The notes beneath the pieces were generated by a model that saw only the letters and a program-made list of their open reading frames with translations, did not search any database and was not told the origin of the DNA. From contig JAFQBG010000009.1 in NCBI GenBank assembly GCA_017416705.1, forward strand, positions 1-64,000: DNA of 64,000 bases. Reading direction: 5' to 3'. A program made the position numbers and the translations under genes. Below are positions 44,502-54,295 of this stretch, in pieces. Within the stretch, counting starts at the first letter, position 1; each line of letters starts with the position of its first letter. The DNA is from Bacteroidaceae bacterium (GTDB lineage Bacteria > Bacteroidota > Bacteroidia > Bacteroidales > Bacteroidaceae).

Positions 44502-46022
44502 ATGATGATTAGCAAGGCAGACCAAACTTTATTGAACAAAAAAGGTATATCGGCCGAACAGTTGGCCGGTCAGTTAATGACTTTTAAAACAGGATTTCCA
44601 TATCTGAGGATAGTGGATGCGGCAACACCCGAAAAGGGAATATTGCGCCCCTCGTCCGACGATATAACCCGTTATTTGCAAAAATGGGGTGAATTTTGTG
44701 AAAAAGGACATAGTGTGCTTAAATTTGTGCCTGCCTCGGGTGCAGCCAGCCGTATGTTCAAAGATTTGTTTGCGTTCCTAAGCGCCGACTACGCTGTTCC
44801 CACCACCGATTTCGAGAAGAAATTTTTTGACAGCATAGATAAATTTGCCTTCTTTGCCGACCTCGATGCCATGTGTGTCAAGAACAATTCACTTGGTGCC
44901 AAGGAGTTAATAGCCAATGGCAAATACAAGGAAGTCGTGTTCAACCTGCTCGACTTTACAGGAATGAACTATGGTGCTTTGCCAAAAGGATTATTGAAAT
45001 TCCATAACTATGCCGATGCCTCGCCACGTACCGCGCTCGAAGAACACCTTGTCGAGGGTGCGTTATATGCCGCAGCCGATGGCATGGTGAAACTACATTT
45101 TACCGTATCCTCGGATCATCGTGCGCTTTTCGAGGCTTTGGTGGCTGAGTGCAAGCCTGTGTTCGAGGAAAAATTCAATGTGAAATACGATATATCCTTC
45201 TCGGAACAGAAACAGAGCACCGATACAGTGGCTGCCGATGCCAACAACGAACCCTTCCGCGAGAATGGAGCATTGGTGTTCCGTCCCGGTGGTCATGGCG
45301 CACTCATCGAGAACCTGAACGACATAGACGCCGACATCATATTCATAAAAAATATAGACAATGTGGTTCCCGACAGGCTAAAAGACGACACCGTCACATA
45401 CAAAAAACTGCTTGCCGGCATATTGGTCGATTTACAAGAAAAAGCATTCGGCTACCTGCGCCTCATAGACAGCGGTAAATATACACACGAGCAAATCGAG
45501 GAGATTATACATTTCGTACAGCAATCGTTGTTGTGCCGCAACGACGAACTGAAAAACATGGAGGATTGCGAACTCATCCTCTATCTGCGCAAGAAACTAA
45601 ACCGCCCCATGCGAGTATGTGGCATGGTGAAAAATGTCGGCGAGCCGGGTGGTGGCCCATTCTTTGCCTACAACCCCGACGGCTCGGTGTCGTTGCAAAT
45701 TCTCGAAAGTTCACAAATTGATATGAACAATGCGGCTTCTAAGTCGATGTTCGAGAATGGAACACACTTCAATCCTGTTGATTTGGTGTGCGCTGTAAAG
45801 AACTATAAAGGCGAAAAATTCAATTTGCCCGATTATGTAGATAAAAACACAGGCTTCATATCGCACAAATCAAAGAACGGCCGCGAACTGAAAGCCATGG
45901 AGCTGCCCGGCTTGTGGAATGGCGCCATGAGTGACTGGAACTGTGTGTTTGTGGAAGTTCCTTTGATTACATTCAATCCCGTTAAGACTGTGAACGACCT
46001 ATTGCGCGACGTACATCAATAA
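44502..46022 (+). CDS. DUF4301 protein
   Basis: This 506-residue soluble protein belongs to DUF4301, found across Bacteroidota. The segment VLKFVPASGAASRMFKDLF (near residue 75) and the later LVFRPGGHGALIENLNDIDADIIFIKNIDNVVPD resemble nucleotide-sugar transferase folds, with a G-rich loop and an acidic Asp-containing strand. RVCGMVKNVGEPGGGPFFA is another conserved piece. A glycosyl- or nucleotidyltransferase-like activity is possible but unproven. It begins with two consecutive Met codons. A 22-base-pair terminator follows. Confidence 0.85.
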   Translation: MMISKADQTLLNKKGISAEQLAGQLMTFKTGFPYLRIVDAATPEKGILRPSSDDITRYLQKWGEFCEKGHSVLKFVPASGAASRMFKDLFAFLSADYAVPTTDFEKKFFDSIDKFAFFADLDAMCVKNNSLGAKELIANGKYKEVVFNLLDFTGMNYGALPKGLLKFHNYADASPRTALEEHLVEGALYAAADGMVKLHFTVSSDHRALFEALVAECKPVFEEKFNVKYDISFSEQKQSTDTVAADANNEPFRENGALVFRPGGHGALIENLNDIDADIIFIKNIDNVVPDRLKDDTVTYKKLLAGILVDLQEKAFGYLRLIDSGKYTHEQIEEIIHFVQQSLLCRNDELKNMEDCELILYLRKKLNRPMRVCGMVKNVGEPGGGPFFAYNPDGSVSLQILESSQIDMNNAASKSMFENGTHFNPVDLVCAVKNYKGEKFNLPDYVDKNTGFISHKSKNGRELKAMELPGLWNGAMSDWNCVFVEVPLITFNPVKTVNDLLRDVHQ

Positions 46023-46036
46023 TGGCAATAGGCTGA

Positions 46037-46084
46037 AATAATAAATAGGCCTCACTTTCTTCAAAGTGAGGCCTATTTATTATT
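46037..46084. terminator. 22-base-pair bidirectional terminator
   Basis: The stem 46037-46058 with 46063-46084 is perfect around CTTC, with A/T-rich outer ends. The minus-strand LPS kinase gene ends at 46080, so the hairpin includes its stop codon. Confidence 0.85.
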
Positions 46085-46841
46085 TCGAGAATATGGATTT
46101 AATTTTTTTTGAAAATTTTTTGCGTCTGTGCCAATTACGGTCATGGCGCAATTTCGTTTGTATGGCCTTTTCTATTTTTGCTCCATCCCAGCGGCGGGCC
46201 TTTGCATAACAATCGAGTACATATTTATATAATTCATCGAAATGCCAGAAAAGCGTAAGGTTCTCCATACATAGCTCCTCGGGCACAGGGCCTTTGTAGA
46301 AACGCATCCTGTTTATATCTATCAACTGAAAACAATACCCGTTGTTGGTATTCTCGCAAAGTACATTTGTGGAATTTAAATCCAAATGCAACACGCCCGA
46401 ACTATGCAGCAACGCCACGTAGCGTGCATAGGCAGTTGCAAGTTCCTTGTCGTAGGGCTCTGCTGCCGTTAGCATGGGGGCTAATGCTTTTTTATCGGTG
46501 TAGGCGCATATATAATATACCTGCGTTATAAGGCCGTGTGTTTTCTCCTCGATAAATGCAACGGGGGCAGGCGTGTCGAACCCTAAACTTTTTAGTTTTT
46601 TTGCATTGTAGAATGAATTATAGGCCTTGTTCTTCCTGAAAAAAGTATATATAATCTGTTTCAACAGGTTGTGGCGTTTGAATTTTTTTACCACCAATGA
46701 CTCGCCATCGGGCATTTCGAGGCAGACAATCTTGTTCCTGCCGTTGTATAGCAATTTATTTTTGTCGTTCGTCATGGTCTGCGGTACTTTGGACAGAATG
46801 TCGCGCAGATGCTCATATTCGGGAGTGATTGTTATGTTCAT
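46080..46841 (-). CDS. Lipopolysaccharide kinase (WaaP/Kdo kinase) family protein
   Basis: This 253-residue protein kinase-like enzyme has the catalytic loop VLHLDLNSTNVL (HxDxxxxN) and the metal motif LIDINR (DxN). Its basic C-terminus (HDRNWHRRKKFSKKIK) suits membrane-edge work. Such kinases phosphorylate Kdo or heptose in the lipid A core. The start at 46841 gives the family N-terminus, whereas the longer frame runs into the leader. The -7 box lies about 100 bases upstream, leaving an unusually long leader (46842-46940) without obvious structure. Confidence 0.85.
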   Translation of the reverse strand: MNITITPEYEHLRDILSKVPQTMTNDKNKLLYNGRNKIVCLEMPDGESLVVKKFKRHNLLKQIIYTFFRKNKAYNSFYNAKKLKSLGFDTPAPVAFIEEKTHGLITQVYYICAYTDKKALAPMLTAAEPYDKELATAYARYVALLHSSGVLHLDLNSTNVLCENTNNGYCFQLIDINRMRFYKGPVPEELCMENLTLFWHFDELYKYVLDCYAKARRWDGAKIEKAIQTKLRHDRNWHRRKKFSKKIKSIFSK

Positions 46842-46943
46842 AAATAGGTGCTTTGTGGGTGTGTGCAGCGTGGCGGTGTATAATAGCAATCTGTTATTTC
46901 GCTTGCCCGGGTGCTACGCTGCTTGTGTTTTCGTTTATGGTTG

Positions 46944-46951
46944 CAAAGATA
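46944..46951 (-). promoter_or_regulatory. -7 box TATCTTTG of the LPS kinase gene
   Basis: The reverse complement fits TAnnTTTG. It faces away from the TATCTTCG box of the transporter at 47077. Confidence 0.5.
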
Positions 46952-47076
46952 GCTTTTTTCTATAAATAACGGCGAAACAAATAGTTTTCATAAGAAAATA
47001 ATTTCAGAAACTCAAACAACAGCCACTCGCACGGTTACTGTTCTGTGCCAAGTGTGTTTTTCTCGTCGTTTTTTGC

Positions 47077-47084
47077 TATCTTCG
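47077..47084 (+). promoter_or_regulatory. -7 box TATCTTCG of the EamA transporter
   Basis: This TTCG-type box lies 26 bases before the ATG at 47111. Confidence 0.45.
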
Positions 47085-47110
47085 TGCCCGAAATTAAATG
47101 GTATTACGCG

Positions 47111-48031
47111 ATGAATATTTGCAAGAACGATATTTTCACTCGTCCGGCATGGGTTGTGTTTTTTGCTTTGACGGCTGCGGTGGCGTGGGGATGGGCCTAT
47201 CCGCTCATTAAACTTGGATTTGATGAATTTGCAATAACAGCCAATATGACAGGTAGCAAAATGCTGTTTGCCGGTATTCGTTTTGCCTTTTCCGGTGTCA
47301 TTGTGCTCTTGATAGCTTTTGCCGCCAAACGCAATTTTCGTGTCAGGAATGTGCAGGCATGGCTTTATGTGTTGTTGTTCGCTTTGCTGAACACCACGTT
47401 GCATTATGCCTTTTTCTACATAGGCCTTTCGCACAGCGCGGGTGCTCGTGCAGCCATATTAAATTCGCTTGGGGTTTTCTTGCTGGTGATATTGGCATGC
47501 CTGTTTTTCAAAAGCGACAAACTGACTTTTTCGAAAATAGCAGGCTGCGTGGTGGGCTTTGTGGGTTTGCTCACATTGAATATAGGCGGTGGCGACAGTG
47601 GCGGTTTTACCCTCATGGGCGATGGCATGATTATTCTGAATGCTATCTGTTCGGCAGCGGCCGGGTTAATGACACGTGGCCTTGGCAGTAGGGTCGATGT
47701 CTTTGTAGGCACCGGTTACAGCCTTGCTTTGGGTGGGCTGCTGCTTGTGGTGTTGGGCTGTGCAATGGGGGCTACGCTTCCGCAGATAACCGTCGCAGGC
47801 GTCGTGCTATTGTTCTTGCTTGTGTGTATATCCTCGTTGGGCTTCACCATTTATAATAAACTGCTCACTTGCAATCCGGTGGGCAGGGTAGCTATTTTCA
47901 ATTCGCTCATTCCGGTAGTCGGTGCGCTCACTTCGTGTCTGTGCCTCGATGAACCGTTTTATTGGAAATATCTTTTTGCCGCGCTGTTGGCAATGGCAGG
48001 CATATATATAATAAACAAACGTCGAGCTTGA
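47111..48031 (+). CDS. EamA/DMT-superfamily transporter
   Basis: This 306-residue integral membrane protein has ten predicted helices in two EamA repeats (PAWVVFFALTAAVAWGWAYPLIKLG at the start, AFNSLIPVVGAL-type IFNSLIPVVGALTSCLCLDEP near the end). It is a drug/metabolite exporter of unknown specificity. The Met at 47111 is chosen because upstream in-frame Met 47045 would lie before the -7 box. The final codons (INKRRA and the stop) form the left arm of a terminator hairpin shared with fabG. Confidence 0.87.
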   Translation: MNICKNDIFTRPAWVVFFALTAAVAWGWAYPLIKLGFDEFAITANMTGSKMLFAGIRFAFSGVIVLLIAFAAKRNFRVRNVQAWLYVLLFALLNTTLHYAFFYIGLSHSAGARAAILNSLGVFLLVILACLFFKSDKLTFSKIAGCVVGFVGLLTLNIGGGDSGGFTLMGDGMIILNAICSAAAGLMTRGLGSRVDVFVGTGYSLALGGLLLVVLGCAMGATLPQITVAGVVLLFLLVCISSLGFTIYNKLLTCNPVGRVAIFNSLIPVVGALTSCLCLDEPFYWKYLFAALLAMAGIYIINKRRA

Positions 48032-48058
48032 CAAATCAAGCTCGACGTTTGTTTATTA
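48009..48058. terminator. Terminator hairpin made from coding ends of two convergent genes
   Basis: Perfect 22-base arms (48009-48030 and 48037-48058) surround a six-base loop. The left arm encodes the last residues of the transporter, the loop begins with the last base of its stop, and the right arm ends at the stop codon of fabG. Confidence 0.85.
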
Positions 48059-48802
48059 GCAGTTCATTCCTCCGCAACAATTTATAACTTGTCCGGTGAC
48101 GTACGACGACATGTCGCTTGCAAGGAACAGGGCTACGTTGGCTACATCCTCGGGTGTTCCTGCGCGACGTAGGGGGATGTTTTTGCTCCATGCTTCGCGC
48201 ATTTCCTCGGGTATGGCCGATGTCATGTCGGTTATTATGAAGCCCGGTGCTATGCAGTTGGCTCTAATTCCTCGTGGGCCCATTTCTTTGGCTACCGACT
48301 TGGCAAGTCCTATAAGTCCTGCCTTCGATGCCGAGTAGTTGCATTGTCCGCCGTTGCCGCTCACGCCTACCACCGACGACATATTTATGATGCTGCCTGC
48401 GCGTTGCTTTGCCATGATGGGCACAACGGCACGTGTGAAATTGAATGCCGATTTCAGGTTGGTGGATATGACGCTGTCCCATTGCTCCTCGGACATACGC
48501 ATGAGCAGGCCGTCTTTTGTTATTCCGGCGTTGTTCACCAATATATCTATTTTGCCAAAGTCGGCTTGCACCTGTTTCACAACCTCGGCTGTGGCTGCGT
48601 GGTCTGCTGCGTCCGAGGCATACCCTTTGCACGCGACACCCATTGCTGCGATAGAATTCTCTACATCCTCGGCTGCGCCATTTTTTTGACGATACGTGAA
48701 TGCTATGCTTGCTCCTTCTTGGGCAAAGCGCATTGCTATTGCCTTGCCTATTCCTCGTGTGGCACCTGTTATGAGTGCTACTTTGCCTTCTAATATTTTC
48801 AT
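48056..48802 (-). CDS. fabG: 3-oxoacyl-ACP reductase
   Basis: This 248-residue short-chain dehydrogenase has the cofactor motif TGATRGIGKAIA and the NNAGIT motif. It also has the catalytic Ser-Tyr-Lys set (INMSSVVG, YSASKAG), with PRGIRANCIAPGFIITDM and GTPEDVANVALFLASDMSSYVTGQ near the end. It reduces 3-oxoacyl-ACP with NADPH in fatty-acid elongation. The gene is alone, with a TATATTCG box at 48828-48835. Confidence 0.92.
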   Translation of the reverse strand: MKILEGKVALITGATRGIGKAIAMRFAQEGASIAFTYRQKNGAAEDVENSIAAMGVACKGYASDAADHAATAEVVKQVQADFGKIDILVNNAGITKDGLLMRMSEEQWDSVISTNLKSAFNFTRAVVPIMAKQRAGSIINMSSVVGVSGNGGQCNYSASKAGLIGLAKSVAKEMGPRGIRANCIAPGFIITDMTSAIPEEMREAWSKNIPLRRAGTPEDVANVALFLASDMSSYVTGQVINCCGGMNC

Positions 48803-48827
48803 ACTTGTTTGTTTTTGTTTCTTTTTG

Positions 48828-48835
48828 CGAATATA
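48828..48835 (-). promoter_or_regulatory. -7 box TATATTCG of fabG
   Basis: The reverse complement reads TATATTCG, a TTCG variant about 26 bases before the start. Confidence 0.45.
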
Positions 48836-48987
48836 GCGGTTTTAATTGTTCCTACCTAAATTATTATATGAAATTTAGAATTATGTATCCATGACAAAAA
48901 AATAACAAAGTTTAACGTTTTGTTTTTGTTGCTGATTTTCAATAATTTGAATTGTGTGTATGTGCTTGATACACAGTAGTATGGTGT

Positions 48988-49019
48988 TTTGTTTGTGCAA
49001 ATTCTTTTTTGTAAATTTA
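48988..49019 (+). promoter_or_regulatory. Promoter of the small gene at 49045
   Basis: TTTG (48988-48991), a 20-base spacer and TAAATTTA (49012-49019) match the consensus except for the last base of the box. Confidence 0.5.
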
Positions 49020-49044
49020 CACAAGAAACCTATTAAAAACAGTT

Positions 49045-49353
49045 ATGAATAAAATTTATTTAGAGCCTATTGTGAAGGCTCAGATGCTTATCGACGGTGT
49101 TAATAAACAGAGTGAATTGCTTGCAAAAAACGGAATTGCCATTGATGTCGAGCAGTTGAAACAATTGTGTGACGAAATGGAGATGGCCGGCAGAATACAG
49201 GATGAGGCTGAACGTCAGTTGAAACAGTTACGCGAGAAGGCGCATACCTCGCTTAATGCCTTGAAGGAGCTATATACGGCATCAAAATTGCCTATAAAGC
49301 AGACTTTCCCTCAAGAGACGTGGTTGTCATTTGGCCTTATAGATAAAAAATAG
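49045..49353 (+). CDS. Small helical protein of unknown function
   Basis: This 102-residue protein is predicted to be helical, with a charged coiled-coil centre (IDVEQLKQLCDEMEM, DEAERQLKQLREKAHTSLNALKEL). It has a promoter with correct spacing and a terminator behind it, which supports a real gene. It has no signal peptide and no recognised family. It converges with groL. Confidence 0.7.
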   Translation: MNKIYLEPIVKAQMLIDGVNKQSELLAKNGIAIDVEQLKQLCDEMEMAGRIQDEAERQLKQLREKAHTSLNALKELYTASKLPIKQTFPQETWLSFGLIDKK

Positions 49354-49365
49354 TGTTCCTAAATA

Positions 49366-49396
49366 AAATAAGCCGACCTTGGGGGTCGGCTTATTT
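49366..49396. terminator. Bidirectional terminator before the groL end
   Basis: The stem AAATAAGCCGACC with GGTCGGCTTATTT surrounds TTGGG and is flanked by A/T-rich ends. Confidence 0.8.
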
Positions 49397-49416
49397 GTCT
49401 ATAAAGGGGTGGGGGA

Positions 49417-51282
<1,866 letters not shown>

Positions 51283-51555
51283 TTATCCCAATATTGCAAG
51301 TACGTCGCTTTGACGCATGATGAGATATTTTTCGCCCTCGAACTCCAATTCTGTGCCGGAATATTTTCCATACAGAACTTGGTCGCCAACAGCAATGACC
51401 ATTTCCTCCTCTTTGGTGCCGTTACCTACTGCAACGACTTTGCCTTGCAAGGGTTTTTCTTTTGCTGTGTCGGGTATAATGATACCGCCTACTGTTTTTT
51501 CTTCTGCTGCCATGGGCAGTATAAGAACTCTGTCTGCTAATGGTTTAATGTTCAT
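51283..51555 (-). CDS. groES: Co-chaperonin GroES
   Basis: This 90-residue protein shows [12 protein letters not shown], the mobile loop [30 protein letters not shown] and the final [18 protein letters not shown]. It caps the GroEL chamber. A -7 box TATTTTTG at 51668-51675 leaves a leader of about 110 bases with a small stem GTGTC-AACA-GACAC. Confidence 0.96.
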   Translation of the reverse strand: MNIKPLADRVLILPMAAEEKTVGGIIIPDTAKEKPLQGKVVAVGNGTKEEEMVIAVGDQVLYGKYSGTELEFEGEKYLIMRQSDVLAILG

Positions 51556-51667
51556 GATTTTCTTATTTTATAAAATTGTTTATGTTTTTTATATTTTTTG
51601 TCGTGTCTGTTGACACCGAGTATTATAACGAAAAGCGTGCCAAATTTGTTTTTTGACAGAATGTGTG

Positions 51668-51675
51668 CAAAAATA
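51668..51675 (-). promoter_or_regulatory. -7 box TATTTTTG of groES
   Basis: The reverse complement fits TAnnTTTG. No heat-shock operator of the CIRCE type is visible near it. Confidence 0.5.
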
Positions 51676-51858
51676 GCAAAGTTTTTTTAAAATCTGTCAT
51701 AATGGCATGAAATGATGGCTGTCTTGGGTGTCACTTTTGTCCTATTTGTGCCCTGTGGCTGTGTATGCGGTGGTGGCGTGGCATATTAAACAACGCGTGT
51801 GTGTCTTGGAACCTTTTTTCTGTTTTTTTGTTTTTTTATATTGATTATCAATAGGAAA

Positions 51859-52428
51859 ATGGTGCGCTTGATGTTCTTTACATGTGTGGTTGCGGTGTTG
51901 CTTGTGTCGGGTTGCATGGGTGGTGACGATGACAAAAACGACAGAGCAGAACACGAATATATTGTTTCGGGTTGCGTGGCATTGCGCCCCGAATATATGT
52001 TATTGGAGTTTTTGCCTGCCGCGTTGAACGTGGGCGCTGCGCAACCTCGTTATTATATAGGTCCTGCGCGCGGTTGTTCCTATTGTGGCGAAATTCGTTG
52101 CGGTGTCTATAAAAAATCGCTTTCCCCAAAACATCTATATACGGTGTCGGCTTGCAACGTGGCAAGGTTGCGCAGTGCCTCGCAAGTATTTTCGGTCGAA
52201 GTCAGTCATTTTTTTAGCGATACGTTGTTTGTGGAAATTGCTTTCTCGCGCATTTGCGATATATCGGGCGGAATAGAGCGAACCGATTGCCACATGCGTC
52301 TTCCCTTTGTGAAATCCCCTACGGGTTACTATCGTTGCATCCCCGATGGTCTGCCTGTGCGCTGCCATCGTCAGCCGCATAGCGGCGTGCAACGCCTGTT
52401 TGTCGATATGAACAGTTTGTTTATGTAA
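51859..52428 (+). CDS. Cysteine-rich lipoprotein of unknown function
   Basis: This 189-residue protein has the lipoprotein signal MVRLMFFTCVVAVLLVSGCMGG (lipobox VSGC, Cys at residue 19). The ATG at 51859 is chosen because it begins that signal and follows AGGAAA. The mature part contains eight or more further cysteines (GCVALRP, GCSYCGEIRCGVY, SACNVA, RICDISGG, DCHMRLPF, RCIPDG, RCHRQ), which suggests disulfides in the envelope. No family is recognised. The -33 element of the next gene lies inside its 3' end. Confidence 0.7.
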   Translation: MVRLMFFTCVVAVLLVSGCMGGDDDKNDRAEHEYIVSGCVALRPEYMLLEFLPAALNVGAAQPRYYIGPARGCSYCGEIRCGVYKKSLSPKHLYTVSACNVARLRSASQVFSVEVSHFFSDTLFVEIAFSRICDISGGIERTDCHMRLPFVKSPTGYYRCIPDGLPVRCHRQPHSGVQRLFVDMNSLFM

Positions 52429-52447
52429 CATCTTATTTGTAACTTCG
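52416..52447 (+). promoter_or_regulatory. Promoter of the Nudix gene
   Basis: TTTG (52416-52419), a 20-base spacer and TAACTTCG (52440-52447) form a full promoter with the TTCG variant. The -33 element is inside the preceding coding region. Confidence 0.65.
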
Positions 52448-52472
52448 CACAAAATTTAAACTGTTTCCGATT

Positions 52473-52985
52473 ATGAAGAACGATAACAGTGCCGAACTTT
52501 TTCCGGTGGTGGATGAGTGTGGCAATATAATAGGCAGTGCAACACGTGGCGAGTGTCATGGTGGCAAAATGTTACTGCATCCTGTGGTGCATTTGCACCT
52601 GTTCGATGCCTCGGGTAATTTGTATCTGCAACACCGTCCTGCGTGGAAGGATATCCAACCCGATAAATGGGACACAGCCGTTGGTGGTCATGTCGATTTA
52701 GGCGAGTCGGTAGCCGATGCACTGAAACGCGAGGCCGCCGAGGAATTGGGCGTGACAGATTTCGAACCGGAATTCCTGCTCAGTTATACATTCCGCAGCG
52801 AGCGCGAACAGGAGCTTGTCTATGTGTTCCGAACGGTATATAACGGGGTGGTGACACCAAGCGATGAACTCGACGGAGGGCGTTTTTGGAGCATTGGTGA
52901 AATAGAAAATGCGATGGGCAAGGGCATACTGACTCCGAATTTCGAACAGGAATATGCAAAAATAGCTTCTAAAACAGGAAAATAA
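52473..52985 (+). CDS. Nudix hydrolase
   Basis: This 170-residue protein has a Nudix box: GGHVDLGESVADALKREAAEELGV (residues about 71-94), with the REAAEEL metal-binding helix. The overall layout (FPVVDECGNIIGSATRGECH, VHLHLFDASGNLYLQHR) matches the isopentenyl-isomerase-like Nudix group often called YfcD type. The substrate is unknown. The DUF2027-Smr gene follows after 11 bases. Confidence 0.9.
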   Translation: MKNDNSAELFPVVDECGNIIGSATRGECHGGKMLLHPVVHLHLFDASGNLYLQHRPAWKDIQPDKWDTAVGGHVDLGESVADALKREAAEELGVTDFEPEFLLSYTFRSEREQELVYVFRTVYNGVVTPSDELDGGRFWSIGEIENAMGKGILTPNFEQEYAKIASKTGK

Positions 52986-52996
52986 TAGATACGATT

Positions 52997-54070
52997 ATGA
53001 AAATAGGTGACAAAGTACGTTTCATACACGAGACGGGTGGTGGAACGGTGGTTGGTTTTCGTGGTAAGGACACCGTCTTGGTCGAGGGTGCCGACGGTTT
53101 TGAATTGCCAATGCCGCTAAGCGAGTGTGTGGCAGTCGATACCAACGAATATAATTTTCAGAAACGCACCCTATCGTCCAAGGAGGAGCAGGCCGGGCAA
53201 CGTCCCGCTGCGACAGTGCCGCAGCCTGCACCCGAGCCCGAGGAACCCAAATTCCGCCCCATGGAACGTCCCGAGGGCGAACGTCTGAATGTAAAAATGG
53301 CCTATCTGCCAATGGACGAAAAATCCTTGTCGAATTCGCGTTTCGAGTCGTACATAATAAACGACAGCAATTATTATATCTATTACACCTACTCCACCGC
53401 CGAGGGGCGCAATCGTCGTTTGCGTGGCAACGGGCTGCTGGAACCCAATTCCAGAATGTTCATCGAGGAGTTCGGGCGCGAGGAGCTAAACGACATGGAG
53501 CATATATGCGTGCAGCTGCTTCCTTTTAAGCAGGGGAAAAGCTATGCGCTGAAACCGGCAATGAACGTGGAGCGTCGCATCGACATAGTGAAATTCTATA
53601 AATTGCATCTGTTCAAGGAGAACCCCTTTTTCGATGAGAATGCTTTGCTCTACGACTTGGTGACCGACGACAAACCCATAAAGGAGATATATACCGATGC
53701 CGCCGAAATAGAACGCGCCATCCTTGAAAAGAAAAAGGGTGACACAAAACAGCATGCCACGCCGCAGTTGCGTCTGCCAAAGGATAGCGATATATTGGAA
53801 GTGGATTTACATGCCGACGTGCTGCTTGAAACAACCGCGGGGCTTAACGCATTCGATATTCTTAACCACCAGTTGGAGGTGGTGCGCAAAACGCTTGACG
53901 AACAGCGTCGCAACAAGGGCAAGAGGATTGTTTTCATTCATGGCAAGGGCGAGGGCGTGTTGCGCAACGCCATAATGCAAGAATTGAAACGCAAATACCC
54001 AAGATGCCTGTCGCAGGATGCCTCGTTTCAAAAATATGGCTTTGGAGCCACCATGGTCATAATAAAATAA
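52997..54070 (+). CDS. DUF2027 protein with C-terminal Smr nuclease domain
   Basis: This 357-residue protein starts with a Tudor-like beta barrel (GDKVRFIHETGGGTVVGF, 1-45), then a proline-rich linker (about 70-90) and DUF2027 (about 95-230). A charged region leads to an Smr domain (about 268-357) with EVDLHADVL and the catalytic-type motif IVFIHGKGEGVLRNAI. Smr domains nick or cut branched DNA or RNA. In bacteria several act on stalled-ribosome mRNA. The DUF2027-Smr combination is typical of Bacteroidota. Confidence 0.88.
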   Translation: MKIGDKVRFIHETGGGTVVGFRGKDTVLVEGADGFELPMPLSECVAVDTNEYNFQKRTLSSKEEQAGQRPAATVPQPAPEPEEPKFRPMERPEGERLNVKMAYLPMDEKSLSNSRFESYIINDSNYYIYYTYSTAEGRNRRLRGNGLLEPNSRMFIEEFGREELNDMEHICVQLLPFKQGKSYALKPAMNVERRIDIVKFYKLHLFKENPFFDENALLYDLVTDDKPIKEIYTDAAEIERAILEKKKGDTKQHATPQLRLPKDSDILEVDLHADVLLETTAGLNAFDILNHQLEVVRKTLDEQRRNKGKRIVFIHGKGEGVLRNAIMQELKRKYPRCLSQDASFQKYGFGATMVIIK

Positions 54071-54247
54071 ACCGCAGGAACATGCCTTCCATGTAGGGCT
54101 TTACGTTGTGCGTGGTTGCACAGAAAAACTGTCCGATAAGGTGGCTTCTGCGTTAGCTCGCCCAAAAATGCTCATTTATGCTTGGCGAACTCCGCTTTTT
54201 TGGGCATCGCAAGCCTTAAAATCCCCCTTGTTATAAAAATTCGAAAA

Positions 54248-54285
54248 AAAGGGGTTGTCCTTCAAAATTGTTGGACAACCCCTTT
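54248..54285. terminator. Bidirectional terminator between DUF2027-Smr and M20 genes
   Basis: The arms 54248-54260 and 54273-54285 pair around a 12-base loop. Upstream (54071-54247) there is GC-richer sequence with no gene seen. Confidence 0.75.
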
Positions 54286-54295
54286 GTATTGGCAC

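Noticed and set aside
51556-51700. CIRCE or other known heat-shock operator before groES
   Set aside because: No TTAGCACTC-N9-GAGTGCTAA-like repeat is present.
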